From positions 16,423,193 through 16,487,192 of the forward strand of contig NC_054534.1 in NCBI RefSeq assembly GCF_017654505.1: 64,000 bases of DNA, in the 5' to 3' direction. Positions 1-13,301 of the stretch are shown piece by piece. Below the pieces are notes generated by a model. The model ran no database searches. It was not told where the DNA came from and saw nothing but the letters and a program-made list of their open reading frames with translations. Origin of the DNA: Polyodon spathula (taxonomy: Eukaryota > Chordata > Actinopteri > Acipenseriformes > Polyodontidae). A program made the translations under genes and the position numbers. Numbering within the stretch: position 1 is the first letter of the stretch; each line of letters begins with the position of its first letter.

Positions 1-226
1 TGCTTCATTTGGAAGTGGCAACATGTTGTGGTTAAGTTTTAAATGACTGATTTAAAAAATGTGCTCTTCTGAAGAGAGAGCTTGCTTTTTGCAATGTAGT
101 TGAACTCTAGTTAATGAATTAAGATGATTAATTTTAAAACCTTTGATTCCCTCCTAACATCTAAAATCTTAAATTCAAGATTTGGCCAAATGTGGAGGTT
201 GAAATGCTTTTTTGGTCTTTTCACAG

Positions 227-433
227 AAAACACCACACTCATTTTAACAGCACAAGATAAAAACCTGGGTCTTCTGAACATTCGGACAGGAAAGTATGAG
301 ATTCTTGTGGCAACAAGTGGTTCACCAGGGGCCATTGCATATGATCTGTCACGCAATGCATTTTACTGGGTGGATGACCAGGAAATCATCAATGTATATG
401 CAAGAGGATACAAGTCAAGTAAACTGTACCCAG
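227..433 (+). CDS. lrp13: lrp13 exon 1 of window: start of beta-propeller 1
   Basis: Acceptor TCACAG and donor GTAAGT bound a phase 1-1 exon. It encodes the opening blade ([18 protein letters not shown]) and a YWTD-like FYWVDD. At least one exon, with the start codon and signal peptide, must lie before the window. A long (TA)n run begins about 20 bp after the donor. Confidence 0.85.
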
Positions 434-450
434 GTAAGTGTGTGCATGAG

Positions 451-505
<55 letters not shown>

Positions 506-1481
506 TCTGTGGAGTTGATACAAGCTACACAATGTATTTTAGATTGTTTACACAATGCTTCCCAAATGAAGGACCAGGGAGGGGCCTCTGGTGGGGGGCT
601 ACAAACATACTAGAATATTCTCATGAGTCCAGAATGACTGACTCTCTTCACAAAGCATTCCTCCCAGCCCGAGGGATTCATTTATTTACAGGAGTGCTGC
701 GATGGGTTGTTTAATATGTCTTGGACATCAACTAAGTCATACATTATGAATTTACAATGCCTGTATTAAGTGTGATTGTAAGGGGAACAAAATTTGACAC
801 TTGGTGGAGTCATTCATGGTGGTCCCCAGTCAGGGTGCCAAGGGGGTCCACACAAGCCTAGAAAGTTAAATGTCAATGGCATCCCATGTGGGAAAACACT
901 ACACCTAATAGATACTTTATGTTAGTTGTCCACCAAACTCCTAGCAGTGGGGTGGGATTAATGACATTTTGTAAGCCCCAATATAAACAAATACAAACCA
1001 TACATCTTAACTATTTGTTGAAACCTAATATGGATGTTTGATGCAGGTGCAGATGGGGTACATAGTCTTGCAGTAGACTGGTTTACAGGACAGCTATACT
1101 GGACTAACCACAAGAGAAAGGCCATATATGTTGGTGCTGCAAATGGTAGTGGATATGTGACAGTCCTGGGGAAGAACATGGATCCGAAGGAGTTAGTTCT
1201 ACTGCCCGCTAAAAGGTTTGAAAGTTTGTCTTGACTGATGTGTCCAATAGACCCATAAGCAAAAAAAGGAAAATGACTAGAGGGTTAGATAGGTTGAAAT
1301 GATAAAAGCTGTTTGTCAAACGGCTTTAGGTCAACATTTGTGTTTTCTGAGAAAGCTGTGCTCTACCACACTGGCCCCCGAGGTGTTCAGATGGTGAGCT
1401 GGCTCAGCACAACAGACAATCTACAATGTTTCATTGCTCAATGTTATCCTGAGTTCCACGGGCAAAAAGAGGATTTAACCC

Positions 1482-1516
<35 letters not shown>

Positions 1517-4500
1517 AGACTCAATTTCTAAATGACACCAAGTAAGTTGTTTTTACTGGTGGTGGTACAACAGAGCTTGTTGTTCTTGCCAGCACTGGGC
1601 TGCTTCTCCAGAAAGATTAATGGTACATCTTAATGAAAATAAGCTAATGAAAGGAATGCATTAATATTCAAATTGTTTAATTCCAGTACCATGTTTTGGA
1701 TTAACAAAGGAGGAAATGGACAAACTAGTATTGAGGCAGCTGGAATGGATGGCTCTACGAGGAGAGTAATAGCAGTCATCACAGCACAGGAAGCAAGTGG
1801 CTTGACACTGGATTATACAGTAGAAAGGCTGTATTGGATGAGTGAATACAAGGAGGTAAAACAGCGGTTTCTTTTCCTTTTACCAGTGTATTGGATTTAG
1901 TGGTTTCCTTGTAAGAAAGGTGGATGTAAAGATCTTCAAATGACAAACTACAAAATGAATGGAAGCTAAAATGACTTGCTGACGAAGGCACTGTCAGGAA
2001 CAGTTTAGATACACAAGTGAATTTGCAGAGAATGTGTTACTTTATTTACTAGGGTTTATACAGTATTACTATCCAAGGTGCACAGGCTTTGCTTGTACCT
2101 GTTTTGGCTAAAACTCCTGAAGTTGTAAAACTAAACTATATGATGATTTCTAAATGGAATAACACAGGTTTAATGGTATAAAACTAGCAAGAAACAACTT
2201 AACAGCAACTAGGAACAGGTATATTGAGCAATTCTACTTTTTATATAGAGATGTTGCCTTTGCACTAAACTTTGGTTCTGCCAAAACATCACAGTAAATG
2301 CGATCTGTGGTACTGGATAACTTGGAATTTGTTGCTCGATAGCAGCCATTGGCACAGATGATAACCACTGTCCATTTATGTGCTTTAAGCATCTCCAGTC
2401 TTGGGTAACGTTTTGGTTTCTGCTGTTTAGTCTGTAGAAACGGTGAAAGTCGATGGCACTGGACGCTACTCCTTCCTGCATGTGTTTCAAAAAGGACAGA
2501 GGACTGTGGGCTTTGCGCTGTTTGAGGACTGGTTCTACTGGTCTGATGAAAAGCAGCTCTGGCAAGCTTCCCGCAGCCACTTTAAAGACAAGATTGCCCT
2601 TGTTGAGGCTCCAGGCTCCATCATATCAGTCTTTCATGAACTACAGCAGCCTAAAGGTAAGCTGCTTGGAGATAGAACCTATCATAAAATCAGACTAAAA
2701 CTGAAGACTCTTTGATTTTTGCAAAGGGTTTGAATTTCAACCATGTTGCATGGCTTAGTGTAGCATGATGACATGTACACTTGGTGGCTTTAATAACCTG
2801 ATCAGAAAGAAGATTACCAGGAAGGACCTTTTTTTGATCCGTGACTATTCATGAAGGACACCTCCAAATGTTTTCCATGTAACCAATGTTAAAGCCAAAT
2901 TGATCATACTACAGATGAGATATAGACAAGCAGCATAATTGAGTTTTGTGAGTCATTTTGGGATGCATGGGATTAAAGGTGATGATGCTTCTCCTATATT
3001 TTTGTGTAATTTCTGCCTCTCTCCCTCCCCACAAAGGTTACTCTCCTTGTGCCCAAGCAAACTGCAGCCATGTTTGCCTGCCATCTCCAGACCAGCAATT
3101 TGGCTATGTTTGTGCATGTCCCGATAGGACATTTCTTCTGCCCTCTGGAAAATGCGAGAGTAAGTTTTTTGCTTTTGTCCAGTTAAATCAATGGTCACAG
3201 CTTTGTCATGGTGGTCTCAATCCTGTCAAGTTCAGGTTATTAGTTAGTGTTTCATTGGTCAAAAGGTCACATGGCAGTCTATAAAAATCTATATTGCATG
3301 CGATTACCGGTACATCACACTGTCTCCTAAAGCAATTTCCAGAATGTTCTCAGCAGGCTCGCTCATACAGAGAAAACGCCCGCTATACTCTCCTTTTAAT
3401 CTGTGCAGAGATGGTGCCCTGGCATTATCAATGTTCCTTTCCCTTCCAATTGTGTCAGTGACTGCAGCTGGCGAGCCTCCTGTTTTGAAGTAAATGACGC
3501 GACTACAAATTGAATAAATTGAAACAGTTTCAGATCATTTCTTTTGCCATGCATCATAAAATGATTCCTCGGGTAGGCTATACTGATCTCCTGGGACAAT
3601 TGCCCTCCGCCTTTGAATTTAAGCAATATAATTCCATCAGTCAGAATTGCCCACCCTCGTGGACAATAATTCTAATGTGACTCAAAGTTCAGTCCATATT
3701 TTAAATATATAATTTAGACAAACTGAGCCCTACCCAACACCTTGCAAAATCCAATAACCTAGTAGTACCACTCTAATTTAATTTGCATTATCCACAGACC
3801 TAAAGGTCATGTACGCAACAGCAAAAAGTCTGTATCTGTTGGAGTTTGGGGAAATGAGTGCTGTCAAGGAGAAAACATCAGTTCTGACATTCCTTGAAAA
3901 CATCACGTCATTTGACTTTGACTGGAAGAGAAACTGGATCTACTGGACAAATGGAAGCGGACAGGTAAAACGAACAAGAGCCAAGGAAGATGAATCGGAA
4001 CTCATCCCAACATCAGTTCCAGGTAAATGTTTCTGGCGGGGGGGGGGGGGGGGGGGAAATATAGCATTTATTTCTACCTCTGTATAAAAGTTGAGCTACT
4101 AAAATTGAATTTTGGTGTTTATTGAATTGAACAGCTAAATGTCCTAAAGAAATGACACTAGTCTGGAGGTAATGTATCATGTCAAGTTTGGTGGTCACTA
4201 GCCTCTAGTGTACATAGTTTCCCATTCAAAAGCACAACAAAATTGTCATTCTGCTTGAGCGGCCCAGAGGATTGAACGGGTAGGTGTTGCCAATTTTTAG
4301 TTAATTTTTCAAGGAAGTGGAAATCGCTTGTGGTTTGTTTTATTTATCTGTTTAAACATAGGTTTGGAACCTGTTCCCCCAGAAATGTAGAATCTCCTTA
4401 GATGAAATGTACTGTTTTTCAGTTTGCTCTGTCAGGGTTGACGTGGAAACTGGAAACCTGTATTGGTTGTCATGTGATGGGCATGATGTTGGAGCCCTAG

Positions 4501-7500
4501 ATGGCAGCAGAAATGAAACAAAGAAGCTGTACCATGCACGGGAAGTCATCGTGGACCTGTGTGTCGATTGGCCAAGGGGTCGTTTGTACTGGCTGGAAAA
4601 GGGTCAAGTTATTAGGATGAGTCTGGCTGGTGGAAACGTTGAAAAAATATTGGATGTGTCAGATTCTGAAATTGGTCAAGTAGTAATGGATATAAAATCC
4701 AACAGCTTCATCTGGAATGGCGATCAATCTGGTGAGATTCACTCCTGCTGTGTGCATAATGCAGGAGATTCATCTACATCCACCTATTCCTTGCATTTAC
4801 TTACATAGTAGTGTACAGTAGTTTAACTAAAACTTAATCAAATAGTATGTTAAAACCGTAATATTTATATGGGCTCTTTCCAGCACAGGTGGACCACAGG
4901 GGTTGCTATTGTGTGTTCATTCTTCTACTATGATTGTCATTTGTAACATTGCTATTTTTAAAGCTTAATTTATAGAGTAGCATAATTACTGGCTTTTAAG
5001 ATCCTGGTTAGCACCACATTTATACTAAATTAACATTAGGTAGCCCAAGATGCGCTGAACAAAACTGGTTTATATTACATTGTTAGAATCCCACAATGAT
5101 CATGTGGCTTATATGCAAATCGGCAAATAGTCAGCTTCATTTTGTCTTTTGTTAATGCATACCTGTCTTCAAAATGGTAGTCAGTTAATGTTTACTTGAT
5201 TCATTCTATTTTTAGGCATAAGTTTTAAATTTCACATTTGAATATACTGATTTTAGAATACCATTATAATTGTTGGTCATGACAATAGACATTACAGTTG
5301 TGTTGCATAAAGTGCAGTTTTTGGGTAGTTTTCTGTATTTCATTTATTTGTAGGTAACCCATCTGTTCCAACAGTGTCCTTTTTGCTTTTCTGCAGGTTT
5401 GCGTGTCATGAGTGTGTTAAAGGACAAGATGTACTTTCCAAAGAAAACCCTGAAAGGATCAACTGTAGCGGCACACGAGCCATTCCTGCTGTCCTTGCAG
5501 GATGGCACACTCACTCTGTGGGACAGAAGGGAGATGAGAACTCTCACAATGGTGGAACTGGAGGAGAGTGATATTGTGAGGGTGATGATTGTGACAAGCG
5601 ATGTACAAAAAGGTTAGTACAGCAGAACATGGAACAGTAACTTGACAGCCAAGCGATCCTCCATCACTATTTGTGTGTTGATGTGCCCAATACCCTTGGG
5701 ACACAAACTCCACAATTCTCCTACTGCTTTTGTAATAACCCTTGGCACCTTTTTAAATGCTTGTTCTCAAATATTCCTAAACCATATCTTAAACACATTT
5801 ACATTTATAACAATGAATAAATACATTTTGTCTTCCCTGTAAATGTGAAATCGCTACCAATCACCTCTAGCTGTAGCCATCTTTTAGAAGTGTTTCAATT
5901 GTCTTAAGTTTACAAATATAGTGATTTGATTTTAAATGGGAAGTCTGCCAAATGCCCAGAATGTACACATTTGATTGTCTCATTAGATTCAAAGGCTTTT
6001 AAAAGACCTGCCAATACTCCTCGTGCTTGTCCTCGGACATTTGTGCCTTGTAAGGATGGGACTGACTGTGTTGCTCATGACCACCAGTGTGACGGGGAGA
6101 AGGACTGCAAAGATGGCTCGGATGAGGCCAACTGTCCCCGGGAATGTGATATGTCTGGTAACCTATGTGTATATGACTTTCAGAAACAGGTAGTGATTAA
6201 GAATTCTGTTGCATGTCAAGTTAAAATAGGCCTGCAACAGTATTTCTAGAAGATGTTCCATGAAGTACTGTAGTTCCTGGAAATAAGGGTTGTGTTTTCC
6301 GCCATCCTCCCGAGTTAAATGCTCCATGAATGTTTATAGAATAGGTAAATTACTTGGATCAAGCTCTGCACTACTTCACAAAGCCCAGTAATTGTTATAA
6401 GAATTAATGAAGAAAATGTTTAAACTCTAAACTTGTGTGTTTGCTGCACATGCAGAGCAGTGATGTGCTTGACCTGGCTGTAGCTAGAGCAATGTTATTC
6501 CTCATTCATGACCATTCAACTAGCTCATTCAGAAAAATGTAGATCCCTGCTTTCTATCTTTTCTACAGCCCAAGCCACTCCCTGCAATATACCCATGTTT
6601 AGTTCTTAGCATGGTTGTAATGAGAAGGCTACATTCAGTGTTCTAGAATGTATTACAACTGTGGGATGGTTAGCCCTATTGCCAAGCACAATACATTTCA
6701 ATGCAACTTTTTTTTTTTTTTTTTTTTTTGTAATTCTGTCTTCAGGAAGTTTTCGGTGTCTTGATGGAAGAAAGTGCATTGAATCGAAGTGGGTTTGTGA
6801 TGGACTACCGCAGTGTGCTGATGGTTCGGATGAGGCGGACTGCTGGAAGCCCACCGAAAGCTGTCCCTTCCACTGTGACAATAAGACTAAATGCATTCCT
6901 AACCATGCTCGATGTGATGGTCATGTAGATTGCGATGACAAAACAGATGAAGAAAACTGTAGTAAGCTACTCGATCAATTAAAGAAGCCCGCTGGTCTAG
7001 AACAGTTAAATATTTTTATAAAAATATATATCTTTCAATAACTGAATTAAAACTTTCTGAATGGCCTGGAATCTAGTACTGGCTCTTCAAACAATCCTAA
7101 TGGAATCAGTGTTGTAGCAATTGGTGGCATTTTGTGGTGTGAACAAAAGCTTGCCACTGTCCATTTCACAAGTCAACTGGCTGCCTGAAATAAAGGCTTT
7201 TGGTTGTAACCCTGTTTTTTTTCTTTTGGTTTTGAAAGCCAGTAAAACCCAACCTGTCGGTACCACTCGTGTTTGTCCCAGGACATTTGTACCTTGTCAG
7301 GATGGAAGTGAATGCATTTCCTATTACCACCTGTGTGACGGAGAGAATGACTGTCCTGATGGCTCTGATGAAAATAACTGTTTCCCCAAAGTATGTAATG
7401 AGCCAGGTAAGTCAGTAGGTGTTTGACATGATGTGGCTCCTCCTATATATAGTATGCAGAGTACCTGTACACTTGTAAGTATGCAGATACTGCATTGGTC

Positions 7501-10500
7501 GGGTGGCTAACTTGGATGTCCAGGCTCGCCTAACACAGCTAAACAGGGGTGGTTATCTTGTGAATTAAAATGCCACGGATACAATGTACCTGCTTATTTG
7601 ACTCCCATTTTTGTGTTTTTAATGCAGTTATAGACACATCACTGATTTTTATATTACTAGACATTACCTACAGTGTTAAACATTTGTGTAATACATTAAA
7701 ATGTTCAGTACAGAACTCATACATGCAACATTTATATCCTGCAATGAGGGCTAGCATTTTAAAGAAAACAACCTGGCAGGTTGAGTTTAGGACAGCCAAT
7801 TACAGTATCTGTGGGGGAATATCTGCATGAAGTGAACGGACTAAGGCTCAAAGCCAGGGTCAGTTTAAGTGCAGAGTGGTGTTACCGTACACAGACATTT
7901 GGTCCTATAACTCTTATATGCTGCTTTATTAATACACAAGTTAAAATCCAGCTATATTTTCTAATTACCAACCTTCATTTAGTCCCTCTTCAATTTGATT
8001 GAAGAGGGAGAAAGTTGAAGAGCATGCAGTTAAGTGGCTGAGGTACACATCCAGTTGTGATGTCCCAATTTTGAATGGAATTTGCAGTTGAATAGAATTT
8101 CAGAGGTGCCTTGCATGTGACTTAAGCCAGGTGATGTCACCCATGCTGATATGGAGAATACAGCATGGTAAAAACTGAGAATAGGGTTTTCAATATGTTA
8201 CATTGATTCCATTGTCTTGTCAGGGCAATTGCATTGTCTAAGTGACAAGAAGTGCATTGAAGCAGAGTGGGTTTGTGATGGAGTGCCACAGTGTCTCGAT
8301 GGTTCAGATGAAGCAGACTGTCCGCAGCCAACTGCAAAACACTGTGACTTCCACTGTGACAATAACACCAAATGCTTTGCTGGCGGAGTTGTCTGTGATG
8401 GTAAAAATGACTGTGATGACAAAATGGATGAAGCAAACTGTGGTGAGTTATCACTGCTATACTTCCAATGCTGTACTTGTATATCCAACAGTGGCCTACC
8501 AAAAGTGGCTCACACCTAATCTAGTTCTCTTCCTTCATGTACAGAAACATAATAAATAAACACATGTTTATTCTGAAATTATATAACAATAGGATAATGA
8601 GTGGGGCTAATACTTTGTGGTGTAGCCTTTTTCCTCATGCAGATGAGATCAGCAATCCTGGTCTGTGTGATTTGCAGATTATGCCTGGCACAATCTATAT
8701 TGGACTCCCTGGAAATCTGTTTTCACTGGGGTGCTTTTGCAGGGATCAGTCGAGGATAGCTATCCAGGGAGGCCAAGACATGACAGTTCTGATGCCCAAA
8801 CTGAGTTGCATATAAATGTGTGTGCCATAAATACTGCCTGTCTCTTTGTACAGATGGCTATTGGCATTGATGGCTAGAAGTCCCTCTTGGAGTGCTGTAT
8901 CATGCAGAAGTTAGTTCATTTGCAGACCATAGCTCTGACTGCCCATCGCCCATGCAATGCAAAGATGGAGTCAGTGCTCATCCAATCCTTGACTTCTCAA
9001 AGAATGCGTATGAAGTCAGATGGTGATAATACAGGGTAGTTTTATCGGTGTTGTGAACCCAGTAAGCTAAAAACAACCTGTGGTCTAGACTAGTCAAAGT
9101 AATGACTGGGCCTCTGCTTTCATGTTCTGAAGCAAAACTATTGACTAACACACAGCCAAAGTGTGTTTGTTTTATAGTTTTACCTGGTTTTGATGTCATA
9201 ACGGACTTGTTTTTACGTTCAGCAGATCTATTTTAGGACCTAGTACAGCACTAGCAAAGTCTCACGCTCGTATGTATAAATATATATTTTTAAATTTTGC
9301 AGTTGCTGAAAAACCTCCAACTACACTTGAACCTCTGATTTGCCCCAGGGCATTTGTGCTCTGTCGGGACAAGAGTGACTGTGTTCCTATTGATCATGTT
9401 TGTGATGGGGAGAATGACTGTCTGGATGGCTCTGATGAACACAACTGTCCCAAGGGGTGTCATGAGCCAGGTAATTCAGACCCACTCCCCACAAGAGAAG
9501 GCTCTGTAGGTGGTTTAGCTGACTATGTATAAAGACCACTTTTTTTTTAATTGATAGATTTTATTTATAAACGTATGTTTATACGTAATGTTTAAATTAT
9601 CAAATGAATCAGAGGCTGGAAGCTAGACACCAATGCACAGCAGTATGATGCTACTGGAACAAGTAAATGATGAGAAGTAGAATTGGACAACAGGGTTGTA
9701 CCTGATTTTGTTAGTTAGTCTCCCAGTAAGTTCTCCAACCTGAAAAATAAAAGCATAGATAGATTATACAGTGATTTGCTATTTGTAGTTAGTCTTTGCA
9801 GCTAAAGTATTTGTGTGTGTAACCCCAATATAATTGCCTTGCTGTGGTTGAACCAGACCCCCATTTAGTGGTCTAAGTGTAACATTGCAACTGAACTGCC
9901 AGGTCTTTTGTTTCCTAATAAAATAAAACTTGTTTTGGGCAGGGCATTTTCAGTGTGTGCATGGCAAAAAGTGTATCGAAGAGAATCAGGTTTGCGATGG
10001 TGTATCGCACTGTCTCGATGGCTCAGATGAGGCCAAATGCTGGGAACCCACAGGAAACTGTGCCTTCCGCTGTGACAATAACACCAGATGCCTTCCAGAG
10101 CAATTCCGATGTGATGGTGAACACGACTGTGTTGATGGATTGGACGAAGGAAACTGCAGTAAGTCTTTAGCTGTTTTGTTCACTTCATTGTCCGTGTCTT
10201 CTGTTTTAGACATAAATCTGGGCTTTGTCTTTCAAAGCATACCATAGCAATAAATGGTTTGACTACAAATTAGCAGAAGGCAATGTGTGTTTTTGGGAGT
10301 TTTTTTGCTAAAGAGACAACTTCCCTTTTGGTATGTTTAACATACCTTTAGTCAAGGGAAAGCATGTTTTGAAAGTAAGAGGTACTTGTTGGCTGATGCA
10401 TTGGCAACTACTCCACTTATGTTTATTCATATACATTTATATGTATATCAGGGGTGGCTGGTTAACAGTGATTGCTCGCTGAACCCCTTGTCTTTTAATG

Positions 10501-11450
10501 AATTGCTCTTCCCTTCTGGGTGATGTGCGTTTCATTTTCCCCGCTCGCGTGACACTGGCACATCAACAATGCCGTTCATCCCATCTGTTTAATGGGCTGA
10601 AGCCAGGCTGTGCTCACACACAAATCCACTGTGTACATGCGCAGTAGCATTCAGCCAGGACAGGCTAGGATTGGCTTAATGTCTGCATGGAGTGCAGCCG
10701 GTGAGCGAACGTTATTTCTGGGACAACTTAAATTAGTGTGTTTTTTAATGTCTTATTTCAGCATTTCACTTTGTATATATTTAATGTATGGAAAACCAAA
10801 CTATTTAAATGCTTTAGCCATGTTATCAATTGAAAGACATGATGGCCGACATTCCTGACTTTAATAATAAAGTAATCAAAAAATTTTCCACAAGACATCG
10901 CAGAGCAAATTTTGTATAGATTCCAGCAAGAAACCAATCCACCGGACACTGCTTCTACCACTGAGGCTGGCCACCCCCTCACCTGCATCTGAGGGGTGAA
11001 CCCCCACATTTTGGCCACTAGCCGCCACAAGTGTGTGTGTATATGAGAAATACATCCTACAGCAATTATAGAAGGGCATTGCCAAAATCGGGACGTGTCT
11101 GCTGTGTTCACTGGAGTTTTATATTTCCTAGAATGCACAAGCATTCTGCTGTTATGAAAGTCAAGATGACAAACCTAGTTTCTTTTATCCTTTGTTTTTA
11201 TTTTCAACCTCGGTATTTGAACCCCCCCTCCCTCCTTTTTTGATCTTTAGTTGTATTTCTAAGCTCAATTAACTGAATAAAATTGAACATCAAATGAAAG
11301 CAATTTGTCTTAAATGCAGCACTGTCAAACTATTTTACCTATGGTTAGTTCGCGTTTAATTTGTGTGTTGGGAAAATGTAACATTTTAATCTTCATTTAT
11401 TTGAAGTGTTTGGATGCATGGGGGGGGTGTGCCTAGCTGGAATCTCCTGA

Positions 11451-11487
<37 letters not shown>

Positions 11488-13259
11488 AGACAAAAACAGA
11501 ATAGGCTCAAAGGCTGTGAGTTACATACTTGGTCTACAGTAGTACTCTTTCTGTTAGGTGAAGAGTGTGGTGCTTCAGAGTTTCGGTGCAGCAGCGGGCA
11601 GTGTATTTCCGCGGTCCTGCGCTGCGATGGAGAGACAGACTGCAGAGACCACTCTGACGAACTGACCTGTTCTAAACCTCCCCGCTGCCTGTCTGGGAAG
11701 AGGTGTCCAGAGAGCAAAGAGTGCTTTATAGAGGAGTGGCTATGCGATGGGGACTTGGATTGTAAGGATGGCTCGGACGAGAAGGTGACTTCTTCCTATT
11801 GGAAATTCTCAAAGTCAAGAAAAGCTCTTGAGACTCCTAACCATAATGTTTATCTAGAATGCCAAGGACAGTTACAGTACGAGCAGTAGTGACTTCAAAA
11901 TGACTTTGTGGACAGCTAGTGAGCATTTGTTGTACAATTACAGCAATGCTAATGGCCACGTGGCAAGATTGCCTTAAATGGACAATCTGTAGTTTACTTA
12001 GTATGAAATGTTTCAGTTTAAACTTGTGTGTTCATTATTTGGAATTCTTGGATAGATGTTTTGCTGTTTGGATAAGAGGATCCATTCAGGTTTAATAAAA
12101 TTAATATAATGTGTGTTGTATCTGTTTTTAGAACTGCAAGCTTTCTGAAGTGAACTGCAGTGAGCTGCAGTGGACCTGTGCCTCAAAAACCCAGTGCATT
12201 CCCAATTCCTGGCGTTGTGATGGAGAGCAGGACTGCTCAGATGGCAGTGACGAGACTGGATGTGAGACTTTTGATCTCCTTTCAAAGCTTATTCTGTACA
12301 GCTAGTGAGAGGTCTGGGATTTCGGTGTATATCAAGTTTTGAAGATGCAAATTAAGTGGTGTAAATGACTAAATGCTGCCCTGGAGCTTATGCATAGTTG
12401 GGAAGACCCTCCATTTTTTTAAACGTGTTTTTTGGTTTACTAGCAGGTTCTCTTCAAACTCCACAAGCATTTACTCTTCTTTTCTGGGTTCTGTCAAGAT
12501 GCATAGCAGTTTCACTCCAAGTTTTAGTATGAGCTGGATTAGCTAAAGTGTAATTAACAATGTTACTCATAGTAAAACCAGTAATTATCAAACTGCTATG
12601 CAATGGGAGTTTAAATGCGTGTATTACATTAATAGAAACTTACTGCTAGAATCTTCACCTTGTTTCTCATCACTAGGTGAAATTGTTAGCAAAACATTTA
12701 ACAATGCATATATGTTGCAGTTAAATTAGTAAGTCATTTTGTCAGTTTTTATTCAGTTGCCAAATACATGTTTTTTCTTTCTGTGGTGCTACAAAAATGG
12801 AATGTTCCCTGTTATGATCAGGTACCCCAATGCAGTGTCCAAGCCATCAGTTCCAGTGTGGCTCGTCCGGGGAATGCCTGAACATAAGCATGGTCTGTAA
12901 TGGGATAAACAACTGTGTGGATGGATCAGATGAAGGTGGGGACTGCAGCTCTGTTAACTGTGAAAAGAAATGCTCACAGACCTGCTACAAGACACCTAAT
13001 GGACCAGTAAGTATGAATGTCACCTGACAAGGTGACTTCCTACTGGAAATTCTATTAATGTCAAGCAAAGCTCTTGAGACTCCTAACCACAATGTTTCTT
13101 TTCAAGCCTTTTATAGTAATCTAAAATGAGAATGATGAGACGTAATGAGAATTTTGCCCAAAAAAAAGCCTTTTCTCCTGTAATGGAACCACCCAGGGTA
13201 GATTTGCAGCAATCCGTTTGAACATTGTTTTGTTCCCTAGCATTCAACTAGCATTGTTC

Positions 13260-13301
<42 letters not shown>

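Noticed and set aside
124..714. A 196-codon single-exon gene
   Set aside because: Only 227-433 is exon-like. The rest reads through an intron donor and a TA microsatellite.
8600..8960. Extra LDLa-like exon in the intron after 8442
   Set aside because: Several cysteine codons occur, but no CDGxxDCxDGSDE pattern in any frame, and splice phases already join 8442 to 9303.
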